From contig NC_081552.1 of the NCBI RefSeq assembly GCF_963082655.1, positions 68,121,465-68,185,464 of the forward strand: a DNA stretch of 64,000 bases, given 5' to 3'. Source of the stretch: Stomoxys calcitrans (taxonomy: Eukaryota > Arthropoda > Insecta > Diptera > Muscidae). The notes under the pieces were generated by a model, which made no database searches, was not told the origin of the DNA, and saw only the letters and a list, made by a program, of their open reading frames with translations. Below are positions 34,983-46,239 of the stretch, one piece after another (the first letter of the stretch is position 1; every line of letters starts with the position of its first letter). The position numbers were made by a program, and so were the translations under genes.

Positions 34983-35485
34983 ACAAGTAAAAGCGAATTA
35001 AGTTCGGCCGGGCCGAATCTTGAGAACCCACCACCATGGATTCTGCTAAAATATGGGAGCTATATCTAGTTACAGACCGAATTGGACCATACTTGGCGCA
35101 GTTCTTGAGAGTCATAACAGAACGATATATGCAAAATTTAAACCAAATCGGATAAAAATTGCAGCTGTAAGGACTCAGGATGTTAAATCGGGAGATCGGT
35201 TTATATGGGAGCTATATCCAAATCTGAACCGACATGGCCCATTTGCAATCCCCAAAGACCTACATCAATACTAAGTATCTGTACAAAATTTTAAGCGGCT
35301 AGCTTTACCCGTTCGACCGCTATCGTGATTTCGACACACGGATGGGCGGACATGACTAGTTCGAATCTGAATGTCGAGACGATCGAGAATTTATATACTT
35401 TATGAGATCCTAGATCAATATTTCGAGGTGTTACAAACGGAATGACTAGATTAGTATACCCCCATCCTATGGTGGTGGGTATAAA
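34983..35485 (+). mobile_element. Family A element, short, both ends intact
   Basis: AACAAGTAAAAGCGAATTAA with TTCGGCCGGGCCGAA, two monomers, no long microsatellite, TATACCCCCATCCTATGGTG and GTGGGTATAAAA. One of the best terminus pairs in the window, at about 500 bp the smallest complete copy. Confidence 0.92.
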
Positions 35486-35548
35486 ACTTTTATTTTCCGG
35501 TAGACTGTTGAATTTAATATAAAACTTTTATTTTCCGGTAGACTGTTG
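35481..35548. repeat. 30-bp duplication at a family A right border
   Basis: ATAAAACTTTTATTTTCCGG plus TAGACTGTTG occurs at 35481-35510 and 35519-35548 (period 38). It includes the last bases of the family A copy plus flanking DNA, so it arose after insertion. Confidence 0.88.
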
Positions 35549-35615
35549 TTTTTCATTTAACTTTGTATCGATATGTCGTATAAAAATTGTATCTTGTTGT
35601 TCATTTTGATATATC

Positions 35616-36890
35616 AGCAAGTAAAAACGCACCACCATGGATAATTTACTATAAAAATTTAGTATGACACTAATTTATCTATTATAATATCCAAATATAA
35701 TCCGATCTTAATCATATTGGGTTCAGATGCCGAGAAACTCTATGCAAGTAACAGTTCGAAATTTCAGCGAAATCGGGTAATAAATGCGCCGATGTGATTA
35801 AGAACTCATTCAGATGATCGATCTATATGACATCTATATCTAAATATTGTCCGACCTGGACCATATTTGGGTTGGATGTCGGCAGTCTAAAAGCAGCTCA
35901 CTGTTTAAAATTTTAGAAAAATCGGAGAATAAATGCGCCTTTTATGGTCTTTAGGCCCTAATCTGAAGATTGGTCTCTATGGCAGCTATATCTATAAATA
36001 GCCCGTTTTGGACCATTTTCGGGACAGATGATGGGAGACTTACTATAACTCACTGTTTCAAATTTCAGCGAAGTCGGGTAATAAATGCACCTTCAATCCA
36101 AAATCGGCAGATTGGTCTATATGGCAGCTATTTCCAAATATCTTCCGATCTGAACAATTTTTGGATCGCGACGGGCCTAATAAAACTCACTGATCTGAGT
36201 TGCAGCGAAATCCGATAATAAATGTGCCTATATGGCCCTAGTGCGAGGCCCCTAGTGCAAATCACTGTATCAAACTTCAGCAAAATCGAAGAATAAATGC
36301 GCTTTTTATGGTCTTTAGACCTAAAGCTGAAGATTGGTCTATATGGCAGTTATATCTGAATATAGCCCGATCTGGATCATATTCGGGACAGATGTTGGGA
36401 GTCTTGATACAATTCGCTGCTTCCAATTTTCAGCGAAGACGAGTAATAAATGCGCCTGTTATAGGCCTAAGACTAAAAATCGGCAGATCGGTCTACATGG
36501 CAGCTATATCAAAATATTTTCCGATCTGAATTTTTGGTTCGGATATCAGCGGGCTTAATAAAACACACTATGCCAAATATCAGCGAAATCGGGTATGCGT
36601 CTGTTATAGGCTTAAGACCTTAAATGGCCAGAAGGGTCTATATGACAGCTATATCCAAATAAAGTCCGATTTGGCATATTCAAGAATTTAGCCTACGTAT
36701 GGATAAAATACGAGTCTGTACAAAATTTCAACTCAATATCTCAATTTTTAAAGGCTGTGGCGTGATTACATCTTACGAACACACGAACGGACAAACACAC
36801 GGACATCGTTAAATCGTCTTTTAACGTTTTACAAACTATTTTTCGATGTATTACAAACTATAAATAACTAAATGAATAGGCCACCGAGCT
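35616..36890 (+). mobile_element. Family A (beta), about eight monomers
   Basis: The start is degraded (AGCAAGTAAAAACGCACCAC). Monomers have GCAGCTATATCTnAAATA, CCATTTTCGGGACAGATG and AAATGCGCCTTTTATGG. The right end has only TTTCGATGTATTACAAAC. Segment 35807-35962 was copied in inverted form into the next element (see 37238). Confidence 0.82.
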
Positions 36891-36912
36891 TGAATTGGAA
36901 AACAGAAAAAAT

Positions 36913-37648
36913 AAACAAGTAAAAGCGTGCTAAGTTCGGCCGGGCTGAATCTTATATACCCTTCACCATGGATCGCATTTGTCGAGTTATTTTCCCGACA
37001 TCTCTTCTTAGGCAAAAAAAAGGATATAAGAAAGGATTTGCTCTGCTATAAGAGCGATATCAAGATATGGTCCGGTTTGGACCACAATTAAAATGTCAGC
37101 CAATTCGAATATGAGTTGCGCTCTTTGGGGGCTCAAGAAGTAAAATAGAGAGATCGATTTATATGGAAGCTCTATCAGGCTATAGACCGATTCAAACCAT
37201 AATAAACACGTATGTTGATGGTCATGAGAGGATGGTCATTAGGGCCTAAAGACCATAAAAGGCGCATTTATTCTTCGATTTTTCTAAAATTTTAAACAGT
37301 GAGCTGCTTTTAGACTGCCGACATCCAACCCAAATATGGTCCAGGTCGGACAATATTTAGATATAGATGTCATATAGATCGATCATTTGAATGACAAATC
37401 GCATAATAATTGCGACCTCTCGAGGCTCAAGAAGTCAAGATCCCAGATCGGTTTATATGGGTTATGAACCGATTTGAACCTTATTTGACACAGTTGTTGA
37501 GAGTAAGAATAAAATACGTCATGAAAAATTTCAGCCAAATCGGATAGGAATTACGCCCTCTAGAAGCTCAAGAAGCAAGTACCCAGATCTGTTTATATGA
37601 CAGCTATATCAGGTTATGGACCGATTTGAACCATACTTGGCACAGTTG
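36913..37648 (+). mobile_element. Family A (alpha) carrying an inverted beta segment
   Basis: Left end AACAAGTAAAAGCGTGCTAA with TTCGGCCGGGCTGAA. Alpha monomers run to 37237, then 156 bp of inverted beta sequence, then alpha monomers resume at TGACAAATCGCATAATAATT. It is cut at about 37648 (CTTGGCACAGTTGG) by LINE RT sequence, and the right end is missing. Confidence 0.87.
37238..37393 (-). repeat. 156-bp inverted copy of 35807-35962
   Basis: ATTAGGGCCTAAAGACCATA through ATAGATCGATCAT is the reverse complement of 35807-35962 with about two mismatches (TTCTTCG against TTCTCCG; AAATGATC against AGATGATC). It replaces roughly 25 bp of the expected alpha monomer. Confidence 0.93.
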
Positions 37649-37932
37649 GAATGGGATTTCTGGAAACGTTCGTTCAAAGATATTTACAGCCATGTCTGGA
37701 TTTCGTATCCCTGTAAAATTGATAAGACTCTGCAGCATGACGCTTGCTTATACACGTTCCTCAGTAGGAATAGGAGAGAACGTATACGAACCATTCAATA
37801 CCAAACGAAGTTTTAGACAGGGTGACAGCTTATCGTTTGATCTTTTAATATCCAGCTGGAGAGGATTATTCGAGAATCAGATGTGAATATGCATGGTAGA
37901 CTACTCACAAGACGACGACATCGATATCATAC
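37649..37932 (+). pseudogene. RTE-like LINE, RT middle block
   Basis: Reads FRIPVKLIRLCSMTLAYTRS and NVYEPFNTKRSFRQGDSLSF followed by DLL, then after frameshift LERIIRESDVNMHGRLL. The FRQGD block (F/GxRQGD...S) precedes the YADD box in RTE-like reverse transcriptases, and the next phrase parallels WEKIIRNADVNMDGTKLS in the copy at 43530 (minus). It ends near the DDIDI position (CGACGACATCGATATCAT, out of frame). It is truncated at both ends and directly abuts a family A copy. Confidence 0.75.
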
Positions 37933-38568
37933 ACAGATAAAAATAACGAAATTAATTGATCCAATTAATTTTTTAATAGAAAAAATTGCATATTCAATAA
38001 AAATGATGATTGAAAATTTTTGGAATTTCAATTAATTTATTTAATGATCCATTTAAAAAAATTATTGAAATATTCGAAATATGGAATTCATTATATATTT
38101 GTATCAATTAAATAAAAAATTAATTGAAAATATTCAAATGCTACATTAAAACTACTACGAAAAGCGCGCTGTATAGGGCGTACCCTCGATTTCAATGTAA
38201 CACGGTTAACATGTGTAAAACTCCTGGAACAGAAATTTGAGGTTTATGTTTGGGTCCATGATAACTCCTTAGAAACAAATCATCGTTTAATTTTTGGAAA
38301 ACACCCGGATTTTCCAAAAATGAAACGGAAAATATGGTTTTCCGAATTATAAAAGAAAGAGTAGGGAGGCAGTACTTTATGAATTACATGCATTGAGGAA
38401 GTAAACCCAACAGAAAAATAGTGATATAGAATATCTTAGATTAGAAGCTAAAGAAGCCGTTATGCCATTAATATGCAGATTTTGATCATCAATAAGATAA
38501 GAAGCGTTTAGAAATGTAAAAAGGTATTCGAAAAACTGTTTGAGGTGCAGTTTTATCTTCTATATATA
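37933..38568. other. Very AT-rich, no gene
   Basis: 37960-38160 is nearly pure A/T with repeated AATTAATTGAAAAT-like words. Nothing recognisable beyond that. Confidence 0.45.
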
Positions 38569-38804
38569 TTGGGTTGCCCAAAAAGTAATTGCGGATTTTT
38601 CAAATAATCGGCGTTGACAAATTTTTTCACAGCTTGTGACTCTTTAATTGCATTCTTTCTTCTGTCAGTTATCAGCTGTAACTTTTAGCTTGCTTTAGAA
38701 AAAAAGTGTAAAAAAGTATATTTGATTAAAGTTCATTCTAAGTTTTATTAAAAATGCATTTATTTTCTTTTAAAAAATCCGTAATTACTTTTTGGGCAAC
38801 CCAA
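38569..38804 (-). mobile_element. mariner MITE, reverse orientation
   Basis: TTGGGTTGCCCAAAAAGTAA to TTACTTTTTGGGCAACCCAA, 236 bp, flanked by TA (38567-38568, 38805-38806). The internal sequence is the reverse complement of the 4925 and 27910 copies. Confidence 0.95.
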
Positions 38805-38944
38805 TATATAGAAAGTATTTATCAACATTTTGAGCGGGTATACTTCTTTAAAAACGGAGTCATAACAATGCTTTCGGGACAAAACAAGTTTCCGATTCAT
38901 CACAAAATGATTGAAAAAACTTACTGCCAAGACCACTTATATTT

Positions 38945-39028
38945 TTTTCTTTCTGTCACTCGATTCGTTCGCCAATTCAATGAAAACAACTGTTTTCCCG
39001 GCGAACGAATCGAGTAACAAAAAGAAAA
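38945..39028. repeat. Short inverted repeat, 29-bp arms
   Basis: TCACTCGATTCGTTCGCC (left) pairs with GGCGAACGAATCGAGTAAC (right), with CTTT-rich/AAAG-rich extensions and a 26-bp loop; two mismatches. It touches the left end of the next family A copy. It could be a small foldback element or an RNA hairpin. Confidence 0.75.
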
Positions 39029-40140
39029 CATGTAAAAACGTGTAAAGTTCGGCCGTGCCGAACTTTGGATACCCACCACATGGATATATTAATCCTATTT
39101 TATTATTACTCCAGTACCATATCCATACTTATATCTAAATAGGAGCTGATCTGGGTCATATTTGATTCAAGTCCCGAGAACACTTATACAAGTAACAGTT
39201 TCAGCAAAATCAGACAATGCAGCTTTTATGGGTTTCTGACCCCTAACCGACAGATCAGTCTATAGGCAGATATATGGTCCTAACTGAACCATATTTGAGT
39301 CGCATGTCGGGAGGCTTCAAATTACACACTGTTTCGAATTTCAGCGAAATCGGTTAATAAAAAAAGATTTTATGGGCTTTAGGCCCTTTATTAGCAAATC
39401 GGTCTATATGGCAGCTACATCTAAATATAGTTCAATTTGAGCCATATTTGGGTCGGTTGTCAGAAGGCTTAGTACAACTCACTGTTTCAAATTTCAGCTA
39501 AATTGTGTAATAAATAAAGCTTTTATGGGCTTCAGACCCATTATCGGCAGATCGGTTTATATGGCAGCTATATCTAGACATAGTCCGATCTGAACCATAT
39601 TTGGGTCAGATATCAGAAGGTTTAAAGCATATCACTATTTTAAATTTAGCAAAATCGGTTAATAAATAAAGCTTTTATAGGCTTCAGACCCTTAACCTGC
39701 AGATCGGTCAATATGGCAGCTATATCTAGACATAGTCCGATCTAAACCATATTTAGGTCGGATGTCGGGAGGCTTAAAGCAACTCATTGTTTAAAATTTC
39801 AGCGAAATAGGTTTGACAAATACAGGTTTTATGGGCTTCAGACCCTTAAGCTGCAGATCGGTCAATATGGCAGCTATATCTAAACATAGTCCGATCTAAA
39901 CCATATTTAGGTCGGATGTCGGGAGGCTTAAAGCAACTCATTGTTTCAAATTTCAGCGAAATCGGTTTGACAAATACAGGTTTTATGGGCTTCACACCCC
40001 TAATCGGCAGATCGGTCTATGTGGCAGCTATATCTAAATATAGTCCGACCTAAGCCATAATAAGCTCGGATAACGGGAGGCTTAAAGTAACACACTGTTT
40101 CAAATTTCAGCGAAATTGGGTAATAAATAAATTTTTAAAG
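39027..40140 (+). mobile_element. Family A (beta) with a fresh monomer duplication
   Basis: ACATGTAAAAACGTGTAAAG with TTCGGCCGTGCCGAA, then seven monomers of about 154 bp (CAGATCGGTCTATATGGCAG). Monomers starting at 39697 and 39851 are nearly identical over 154 bp, much closer than to other monomers. The right end is absent; the copy fades near 40140. Confidence 0.88.
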
Positions 40141-40206
40141 GTCCAAGGTGGTCTGGGCGTCTCTTGGTAAAATTAAAAGTAAGTAAGAGATAACTCAAAA
40201 ATTATT

Positions 40207-41021
40207 TTTATACCCACCACCGAAGGATGGGGGTATATTCATTTTGTCATTCCGTTTGCAACACATCGAAATATCCATTTCCGTCCCTATAAAGTATATA
40301 TATTCTTGATCAGCGTAAAAATCTGCGTCTTAGACCCCATGAAGTTTATATATTCTTGATCGTCATGACACTTTAAGTTGATCTCGCAATTCCATCCGTC
40401 TGTCTGTCGAAAGCACGTTAACTTTCGAAGGAGTAAAGCTAGCCTGCTGAAAATTTTGCCCAAAATACTTCTTGTAAATGGCCTATATCGGTTCATGTTT
40501 TGATATAGCTGCCATATAAACCGATCTTGGATCTTGACTTCTTGAGTCACAAGAGGGCGCTAGTCTTATCCGATTTTGCTGCATGAGGTGTTTCTTTATG
40601 ATTTTCAACTACTGTGCCTAATATATTGTAGTTCAAATCGATCCATAACCTGATATAGCTACCATATAAACCAATCTTGGAATTCGACTTTTTGAGACTC
40701 TAGAGGGCTCAATTATTATCAAATTTGGCTAAAAATTTATACAACGATTTCTCCCATAACCTTCAACACTTGTATCAAATATGGTCTAAATCGGTCCATA
40801 GCCTGATACAGCTCCCATATAAACCGATCTTCCGATTTTACTTCTTGAGTCATAAAGAGTGCAATTCTTATTCGAATTGTCTGAAATTCCAAGTCTCCAA
40901 TATTCAAATCAATTAAAGCCCGAATACCGGGAAGATACCGGGAAAAGAACTCGACAAAGCGACCCATGGTAGAGGGTGTATAAGATTCGGTCCCGCTGAA
41001 CTTATTATGCTTTTACTTGTT
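40207..41021 (-). mobile_element. Family A element, reverse, chimeric right end
   Basis: The right end TATACCCACCACCGAAGGAT with beta-type GCAACACATCGAAATATCCA is followed by a second, alpha-type end module (TCTTAGACCCCATGAAGTTT, TATATTCTTGATCGTCATGA). TATATATTCTTGATC is thus present twice. Four alpha monomers and the left terminus CGGTCCCGCTGAAC, ATGCTTTTACTTGTTTT, follow. It is flanked on both sides by other repeats. Confidence 0.87.
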
Positions 41022-41029
41022 TTTTTTTT

Positions 41030-41215
41030 CTATGGTCTTGCCAGGATGGAGATTTGGCCGCCTAAACAAATTTTTCTTAATGACGAGATGACCATCTCGA
41101 AAGCCCTAAGGCCTTGAAATTTTGCACATGATCTCGATTACACATCAACTCTAACCATTTTAAATTGCAGAGATTTATCTCGATCCGATCTCAAATGGCA
41201 TATTTTTTACTAGTT
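41030..41215 (-). repeat. Family C dispersed repeat, reverse copy
   Basis: On minus: ATCGAGATCATGTGCAAAAT and TTCAAGGCCTTAGGGC, plus GATAAATCTCTGCAATTTAA. This aligns with 28216-28440 and 43150-43350. Confidence 0.55.
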
Positions 41216-41219
41216 TTTT

Positions 41220-41555
41220 TCAATTTTATCGAAAGATGGAGAGTATCGGCGTCGTATGAACCACTTACTGTATGAGCTGTATGACGACGTTGGCATTGTA
41301 AAGCGTTTCAAAATACGACGGTTGCGTTGGCTAGGCCATGTTGTCAAAACGATTGAAGAAGCTTCAATAAAGAAGTCATTTGAAAGCAAGCACTGTGGTG
41401 CACGAAAACTGGGAAGAATAAAACTCAGATGGAAAGATCGAGGCTCTTGGAAATCTTTTCTTAGTTCGGCTGATAGGACAAATGTTCTGTCATACCGAAT
41501 TAAAGAAGATACAGAAGATAGGTTTCATTTCCTTTGCCTATATTGGACTTAGGCC
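41220..41555 (+). pseudogene. RTE-like LINE ORF2 C-terminal region
   Basis: Reads DGEYRRRMNHLLYELYDDVG, then IVKRFKIRRLRWLGHVVKTI, EEASIKKSFESKHCGARKLG and RIKLRWKDRG. The LYELYxDxxIVxxxKxxRLRWLGHVxR pattern, followed by a basic GxRxxGRPxxRWxD motif, is the conserved C-terminal part of RTE-like LINE polyproteins, downstream of the RT core. The frame stays open for about 105 codons and ends in a tail with no further similarity. It matches the clade of the fragments at 32840, 37649 and 43530, but lies on its own. Confidence 0.78.
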
Positions 41556-43100
41556 AATGCAGACCTTCTTTCTGACAGTTATAGGATGAGGGATGAATAC
41601 AGCTAAGCTCAAACATTTCATGCTATCGGACAAACGGTACTAGAAGATAAGTAGATGGTTCGTTAAGAAGTTGAAGAGATGGTACTTGAAAGCATAAATG
41701 CGGCTGAAGGAGAAAGAATATGAAGCAATCATAAAGAACCATTCGATACCTCAGCGTATATCAAAACAAAGTAAAATCGTTCTTCAAACAAAGCTAGCCT
41801 ATCGAAACTGCGTGAACAGCAAATAAATATTTTTTTTGCTGCACCAAAATCCAAATTAATAAGCAATAACTTTAATAATTAAATTTTTATGTTTTTTTAT
41901 CTTTATGATTTTTGTACAGTGCAAAACTTTGATTGAAATAAACTTTTGCTTAACCCCTGGGGAGTTTTAATTGTTTTTCAGAACAAAAAATTTTATAACA
42001 GCAAAAAATTGCATATAGCTATCATAGGAAACCATTTGTGCAAAAAAAGAAAATATAATTCAATATCAAGTATCTTTTGACTAACAAAAATCCATAAAAT
42101 GTACAGGTATTGAGAACAAGAGCCTGTTAAAAATTCTATTAAACGCAATTGATTGAAAGAACCATATCATAAATATGTTAATCTGTTTGTGGTTTGATAA
42201 AACACAAAAAAGGATTGCTGGAAAATGTGTAAAAAACCTTTAGGGCTTTCCATTGTTTGCAAGCATTCTACATTTTAAATCCTTCCTGCTTTGAGTTTAA
42301 GAGCATGATGGCCTTAGGTTTCGATTTCCGTATGCTTAGTTGAATATTGTAATGCATATCTTGGAGCTTTTGTAGAGACAAGCCATAATAATGGCATAAG
42401 TTAAAGCTGTACCTAGCAAATTCGCATTACACGTGCATATTTTAGGGCTTATGAATAAATTGTATATGTTGACACCATTCTCGTTTCATGTGTGGTCTGT
42501 TTTTTTTTATTTTTTTGCATCTCTAAGCAGTTCTAAACAATCTGTCATAGATTTAAGCAGTGGTTTTTATTGTGAGCTGTTTTTGTTTTATTATTTTAAA
42601 GTGCACTGCAAGCACATTCGTCTTTTTTTCATGCTTTTTGTATAACGTACACTTGATGGCTTTGAAAAAAGAGGAGGAATTGCAGTTGAAAATGTTTTTT
42701 ATTCAGTGATGTAAGTCTTTCTGTGTGTGAGTTGGCTTGTTTGAATTGTAAAAAGTATATTTCTGTGCCAGTTCATATTGATTTTATTCTCTGTGAAGGT
42801 CAACGTAATGTAAATGGTATATTTTTTATTTCCATATTTTTATAGCCTACTTTTGGGGGTGAGAGTTGTATATCACAGATGAATAATGAATTATTTTGAT
42901 TTGGTGGGAGTTTTTAAAGACGCACGTATTATGCGATTGATGGTCAGCTAGCTATAAATTCAGTTTGCAATACCAAAAAAAAAAAGTATATTAATGAATA
43001 AAAAACACATAAATCCTTACGAAGTTTCATGTTTAAAGTGCTATACTTTTATCTACGATTGTACATTGAAGGGAAAATTTATAACATAAGGAAGCTTTAA
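41556..43100. other. No recognised feature
   Basis: AT-rich. The open frame at 42433-42645 is composed of F, L, S and Y codons from T-rich DNA and is not supported. Confidence 0.4.
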
Positions 43101-43149
43101 CTAAAAAGTCAGAAAAAGTCCAGAAAAATCTTAAAAAGACATAAGAACC

Positions 43150-43350
43150 GATCAGACTTTTCGAACAGACATTGTCCTGTCATAATGGACACGATGAGGT
43201 GATAATCGACACATAGTGGGATTGCATCGAAAAACCCTTGTAAAAAATCTCTCTTTTCAGAATGGGTAGAGATAACTCTTTGATATTCGAGTAGTGAGAG
43301 CTGAGTTGTTAATGACATGATGTGGAAAATTTCAAGTCCCTAGGTGATAT
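43150..43350 (+). repeat. Family C dispersed repeat, copy 3
   Basis: TAGTGGGATTGCATCGAAAA, GAATGGGTAGAGATAACTCT, TTGATATTCGAGTAGTGAGA and GGAAAATTTCAAGTCCC. Same phrase order as the copy at 28216. Confidence 0.58.
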
Positions 43351-43529
43351 TACTATTACAAGGTCGGGTTATAGTTCTTTGATGTGGCACCACGGAAATA
43401 AGGAAGCGTCTGGCAAACTCGGTGCTCAGCCAAGTTGGGTGAAATGTGGTAGTTGTAGATAAACTAAAAGCAAGCTCTGAGTGGTACTGCATACTCTATT
43501 GGGTGTCAAACCCCATCGAAGAAAATGAG

Positions 43530-44230
43530 TTTTCTATCGCGATCTGGTCCACATGATGGGGTGGGAACAATTCCTTTTGCGGGAAACCGAATATGTTTTC
43601 GACCATTTCTTTTCGGTTACGGTGGCACCGAGGTAGATAAAATGTCTGACTATCTCAAAGTTGTGATTCCCAACTAAATTTTCTTTATCTGCTCGGGTGT
43701 ACAAGACGTTGTGGGATTTGATACCATCCATTTTTTCGTTCTATTTGTTTAATCAGTTGAAACGAAAAGGCTTTAATCTTGCTGCTATTTAGAGTAGAAA
43801 GCAAAATAAATACTTTTTTTTAAAAGTTAATGCATGTGTGGTGTGTTATTTTGCCATTTTGTCTTATGTCCATTATCTGCTAGACCCGGTTGCACTGATT
43901 CTTTTTCGATGCGGTCGATGCGGTATACGGTCACTACTCCCGGTGACCGACCCATGATATCGATGTCGTCGGCATAGGCGAGTGGCATGTGTTCTCTTGA
44001 GAGTTTTGTGCCATCCATATTCACATCTGCATTTCGTATAATCTTCTCCCAGCTGAATTTTAAAGAGATCACACAATAGGATGTCTCCCTGTCTGAAAGC
44101 TCGTTTTGTGTCGAATGATTCGGAGAGATACGTATGACCTGGCCGCATTGATAGAGCTCAATTATCTCATTGTCTTTGGGTTTTAATTTTTCACTAAATA
44201 CGGTCGAGAGTATCTTGCATGCGATGGGGA
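43530..44230 (-). pseudogene. RTE-like LINE reverse transcriptase core
   Basis: From high to low coordinate on minus, across frames: NHSTQNELSDRE-type region, FDTKRAFRQGDILLCDLF, WEKIIRNADVNMDGTKLS, then LAYADDIDIMGRSPG (the YADD catalytic box with both Asp residues present), RIEKES, and later DKENLVGNHNFEIVRHFIYL followed by GATVTEKKW. This is the order of RT motifs from FRQGD through YADD to the NFExVxxFxYLG thumb region. Frameshifts separate the blocks. It is the only fragment in the window that still shows the YADD box of this clade. Confidence 0.82.
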
Positions 44231-44243
44231 GGATATTTATTTG

Positions 44244-45160
44244 TTATACCCTTCACCATACGATGGGGGTATAGTAATTTCGTCATTCAGTTTGTAACAC
44301 CTCGAAATATGCCTCTAAGACGCCCTAAAGTATATATATTCTAGATCTTCATGACATTTTAAGTCGATCTAGCCATGTCCGTCCGCCCCTCCGTCCGTCT
44401 GTCGATAGCACGCTAACTTTCTAAGGCGTAAAACTAGCCGCTTGAAATTTTACACGGCTGGCATAAAAACCGATCTTGGGTCCTAATTTCTACAGCTTCT
44501 AGAGTGCGCAATTCTTTTCCGATTTGGCTGCAATGTTCTGGCATGACTCCAAACAACTGTGCCAAGTATAGTCTAAATCAGTCCATAACCTGATATAGCC
44601 GCCATAAAAACCGGTCTTCCGATTAGACTTCTTGAGCCTCATGAGTGCGCAATTCTTATCCGGTTGGGCATAAATTTTGAACTATGACGTCTTCTATGAC
44701 ACTCAGCAGATGTGACAAGTTTGGTCCGAATCGGTTCAAAAACTGATATAGCTTCCATATAAACTGATCTCCCGATTAAACTTCTTGAGCCTCTAGAGGG
44801 CGCAATTTTTATCTGATTTCTTCTGTGACCCCAACATACGTGCCAAATTTGGTCTTAATCTGCCCATAATCCCATGTAAGCTCCCATATAAACCGACCTT
44901 CCGATTATACTCTAAAATGCGCAATTTTTTCTGATTTGGCTGAAATTTTCCACAATAGAATCTGATATGGTCTCCAACATCCAAGCCAAGTAAGCCCAGA
45001 ATCTTTTTATAATCTGATCTAGATCCAATAGCATAGCAATTCTTATCCATTATCCTTTGTTTGCCTATAAAGAGATAGAACAAAGAACTTAACAAATGCT
45101 ATCCATTGTGGAGGATATATAAGATTGGACGGCCGAATTTAGCACGCTTTTATTTGTTTG
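44244..45160 (-). mobile_element. Family A element, reverse, both ends
   Basis: Right end TATACCCTTCACCATACGAT, CATTCAGTTTGTAACACCTC and GTCCGTCCGCCCCTCCGTCC, then four to five alpha monomers. The left end at 45100-45160 reads TATATAAGATTGGACGGCCG and TTTAGCACGCTTTTATTTGT, with the palindrome partly lost. Confidence 0.88.
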
Positions 45161-45247
45161 TCTCTCAATGAGGAAAAACGCATTGAACGGTGAAAAACGC
45201 CCAAACGGATGCATTTGGTTGTAACTGAGCACGTCTTTAATATACAT

Positions 45248-45965
45248 AGCTAGCCGAACAGGGTCCGCTCCGCAGAGCCTTCTTTAACGCTCTAATACCA
45301 ATCATTGCAATGATCGATATATTAATCCTGTTTTGGTAGAGTTTTAAGATGGGGACATTTCGCTCAAAATGTGGATATCGAATTCGTGTCATTGAAGCGC
45401 AGACATAAACAAGTCTGCCAATAATGCTAAACGAATGGGTTCAAATCCCAGCGAGAACATAGGACAAATTTTAAGTAGTAGTTATCGCCTCCTAATGCTG
45501 GGGACATTTGTGAGGTACTATGCCATGCATTGAAGTCATTGAACTTAAACTTAAATCAGACAGCACTCATTGATATGTGAGAAGTTTGCCCCGTATAGAG
45601 AGCAAGATTTTGTTCTTCTCCCTTATTCGTTTCATTGAACTCCTATATTGTACTAGGTAAATATATCCGGATTGGTGCGTATTCAGGTAATGAGGTGGCC
45701 ACCCAGACACTTGGCCCTTTGACTAAATATCAGTGTCGTGCTATACCCTGAAATACTTATTACAGGAGGATCGCATCATCCATCGCCGAGATCTGGCGTT
45801 TCTGAAAATTGTGGTGAGGGGGATGGTCCGCCCCCCTTCAGATATCAAAAAATACATTAACCCTATTTTCACTACGAGTTCATTATGCACCATCTGTGAA
45901 GATTTCAAGAAAAATCGGTTCAGCCGTTTTTGAGTCTGTACGAAACAAACAAACGAACAAACAAA
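45248..45965 (+). mobile_element. Family B element with nested SINE
   Basis: Start CTAGCCGAACAGGGTCCGCT and CTTCTTTAACGCTCTAATAC, interrupted by a SINE at about 45405-45607, resuming with family B units (CACCCAGACACTTGGCCC). End: CGAGATCTGGCGTTTCTGAA, AAAAATCGGTTCAGCCGTTT, then AAACAAACAAACGAACAAAC. Confidence 0.72.
45405..45607 (+). mobile_element. tRNA-derived SINE, diverged copy
   Basis: B-box-like GGTTCAAATCC at 45438, GCCTCCTAATGCTGG, ACATTTGTGAGGTACTATGC, CACTCATTGATATGTGAGAA and GTTTGCCCC. These occur in the same order as in the SINE at 62495. A central block (the GTCGCCCGGACTAGGC region) is missing. Confidence 0.75.
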
Positions 45966-46239
45966 GCTCCTGGACAACTCTGACCAAAATTGTCCAGCTT
46001 GAACCCATTTTAAAAAAAGCAGCTGATTAAGGACATTGAGCTCTTAAAAGGTGCATTTATCGCCTATATCGAATAAAATGTATATATTGCTGCTGTATAG
46101 ACAGAACTCGTGAACATGTGTTTTAGGTTTATAAAACGTTCATCACACAATTTCAAGGAAATTCGGACAGGATAAACATATATTCTCGAAGTTCATTTCG
46201 GCTGAGCTCAAGGCGTTATTACTTATTGCTGTCGTAGCA

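Noticed and set aside
39360..40140. CRISPR-like regular repeats
   Set aside because: Units are 154 bp with no short repeat/spacer alternation, and the genome is eukaryotic; these are family A monomers.
40287..40967. Minus-strand frames such as TQEVKIQDRFIWQLYQNMNR
   Set aside because: Translations of family A monomers; the same phrases appear in every copy with random stops.
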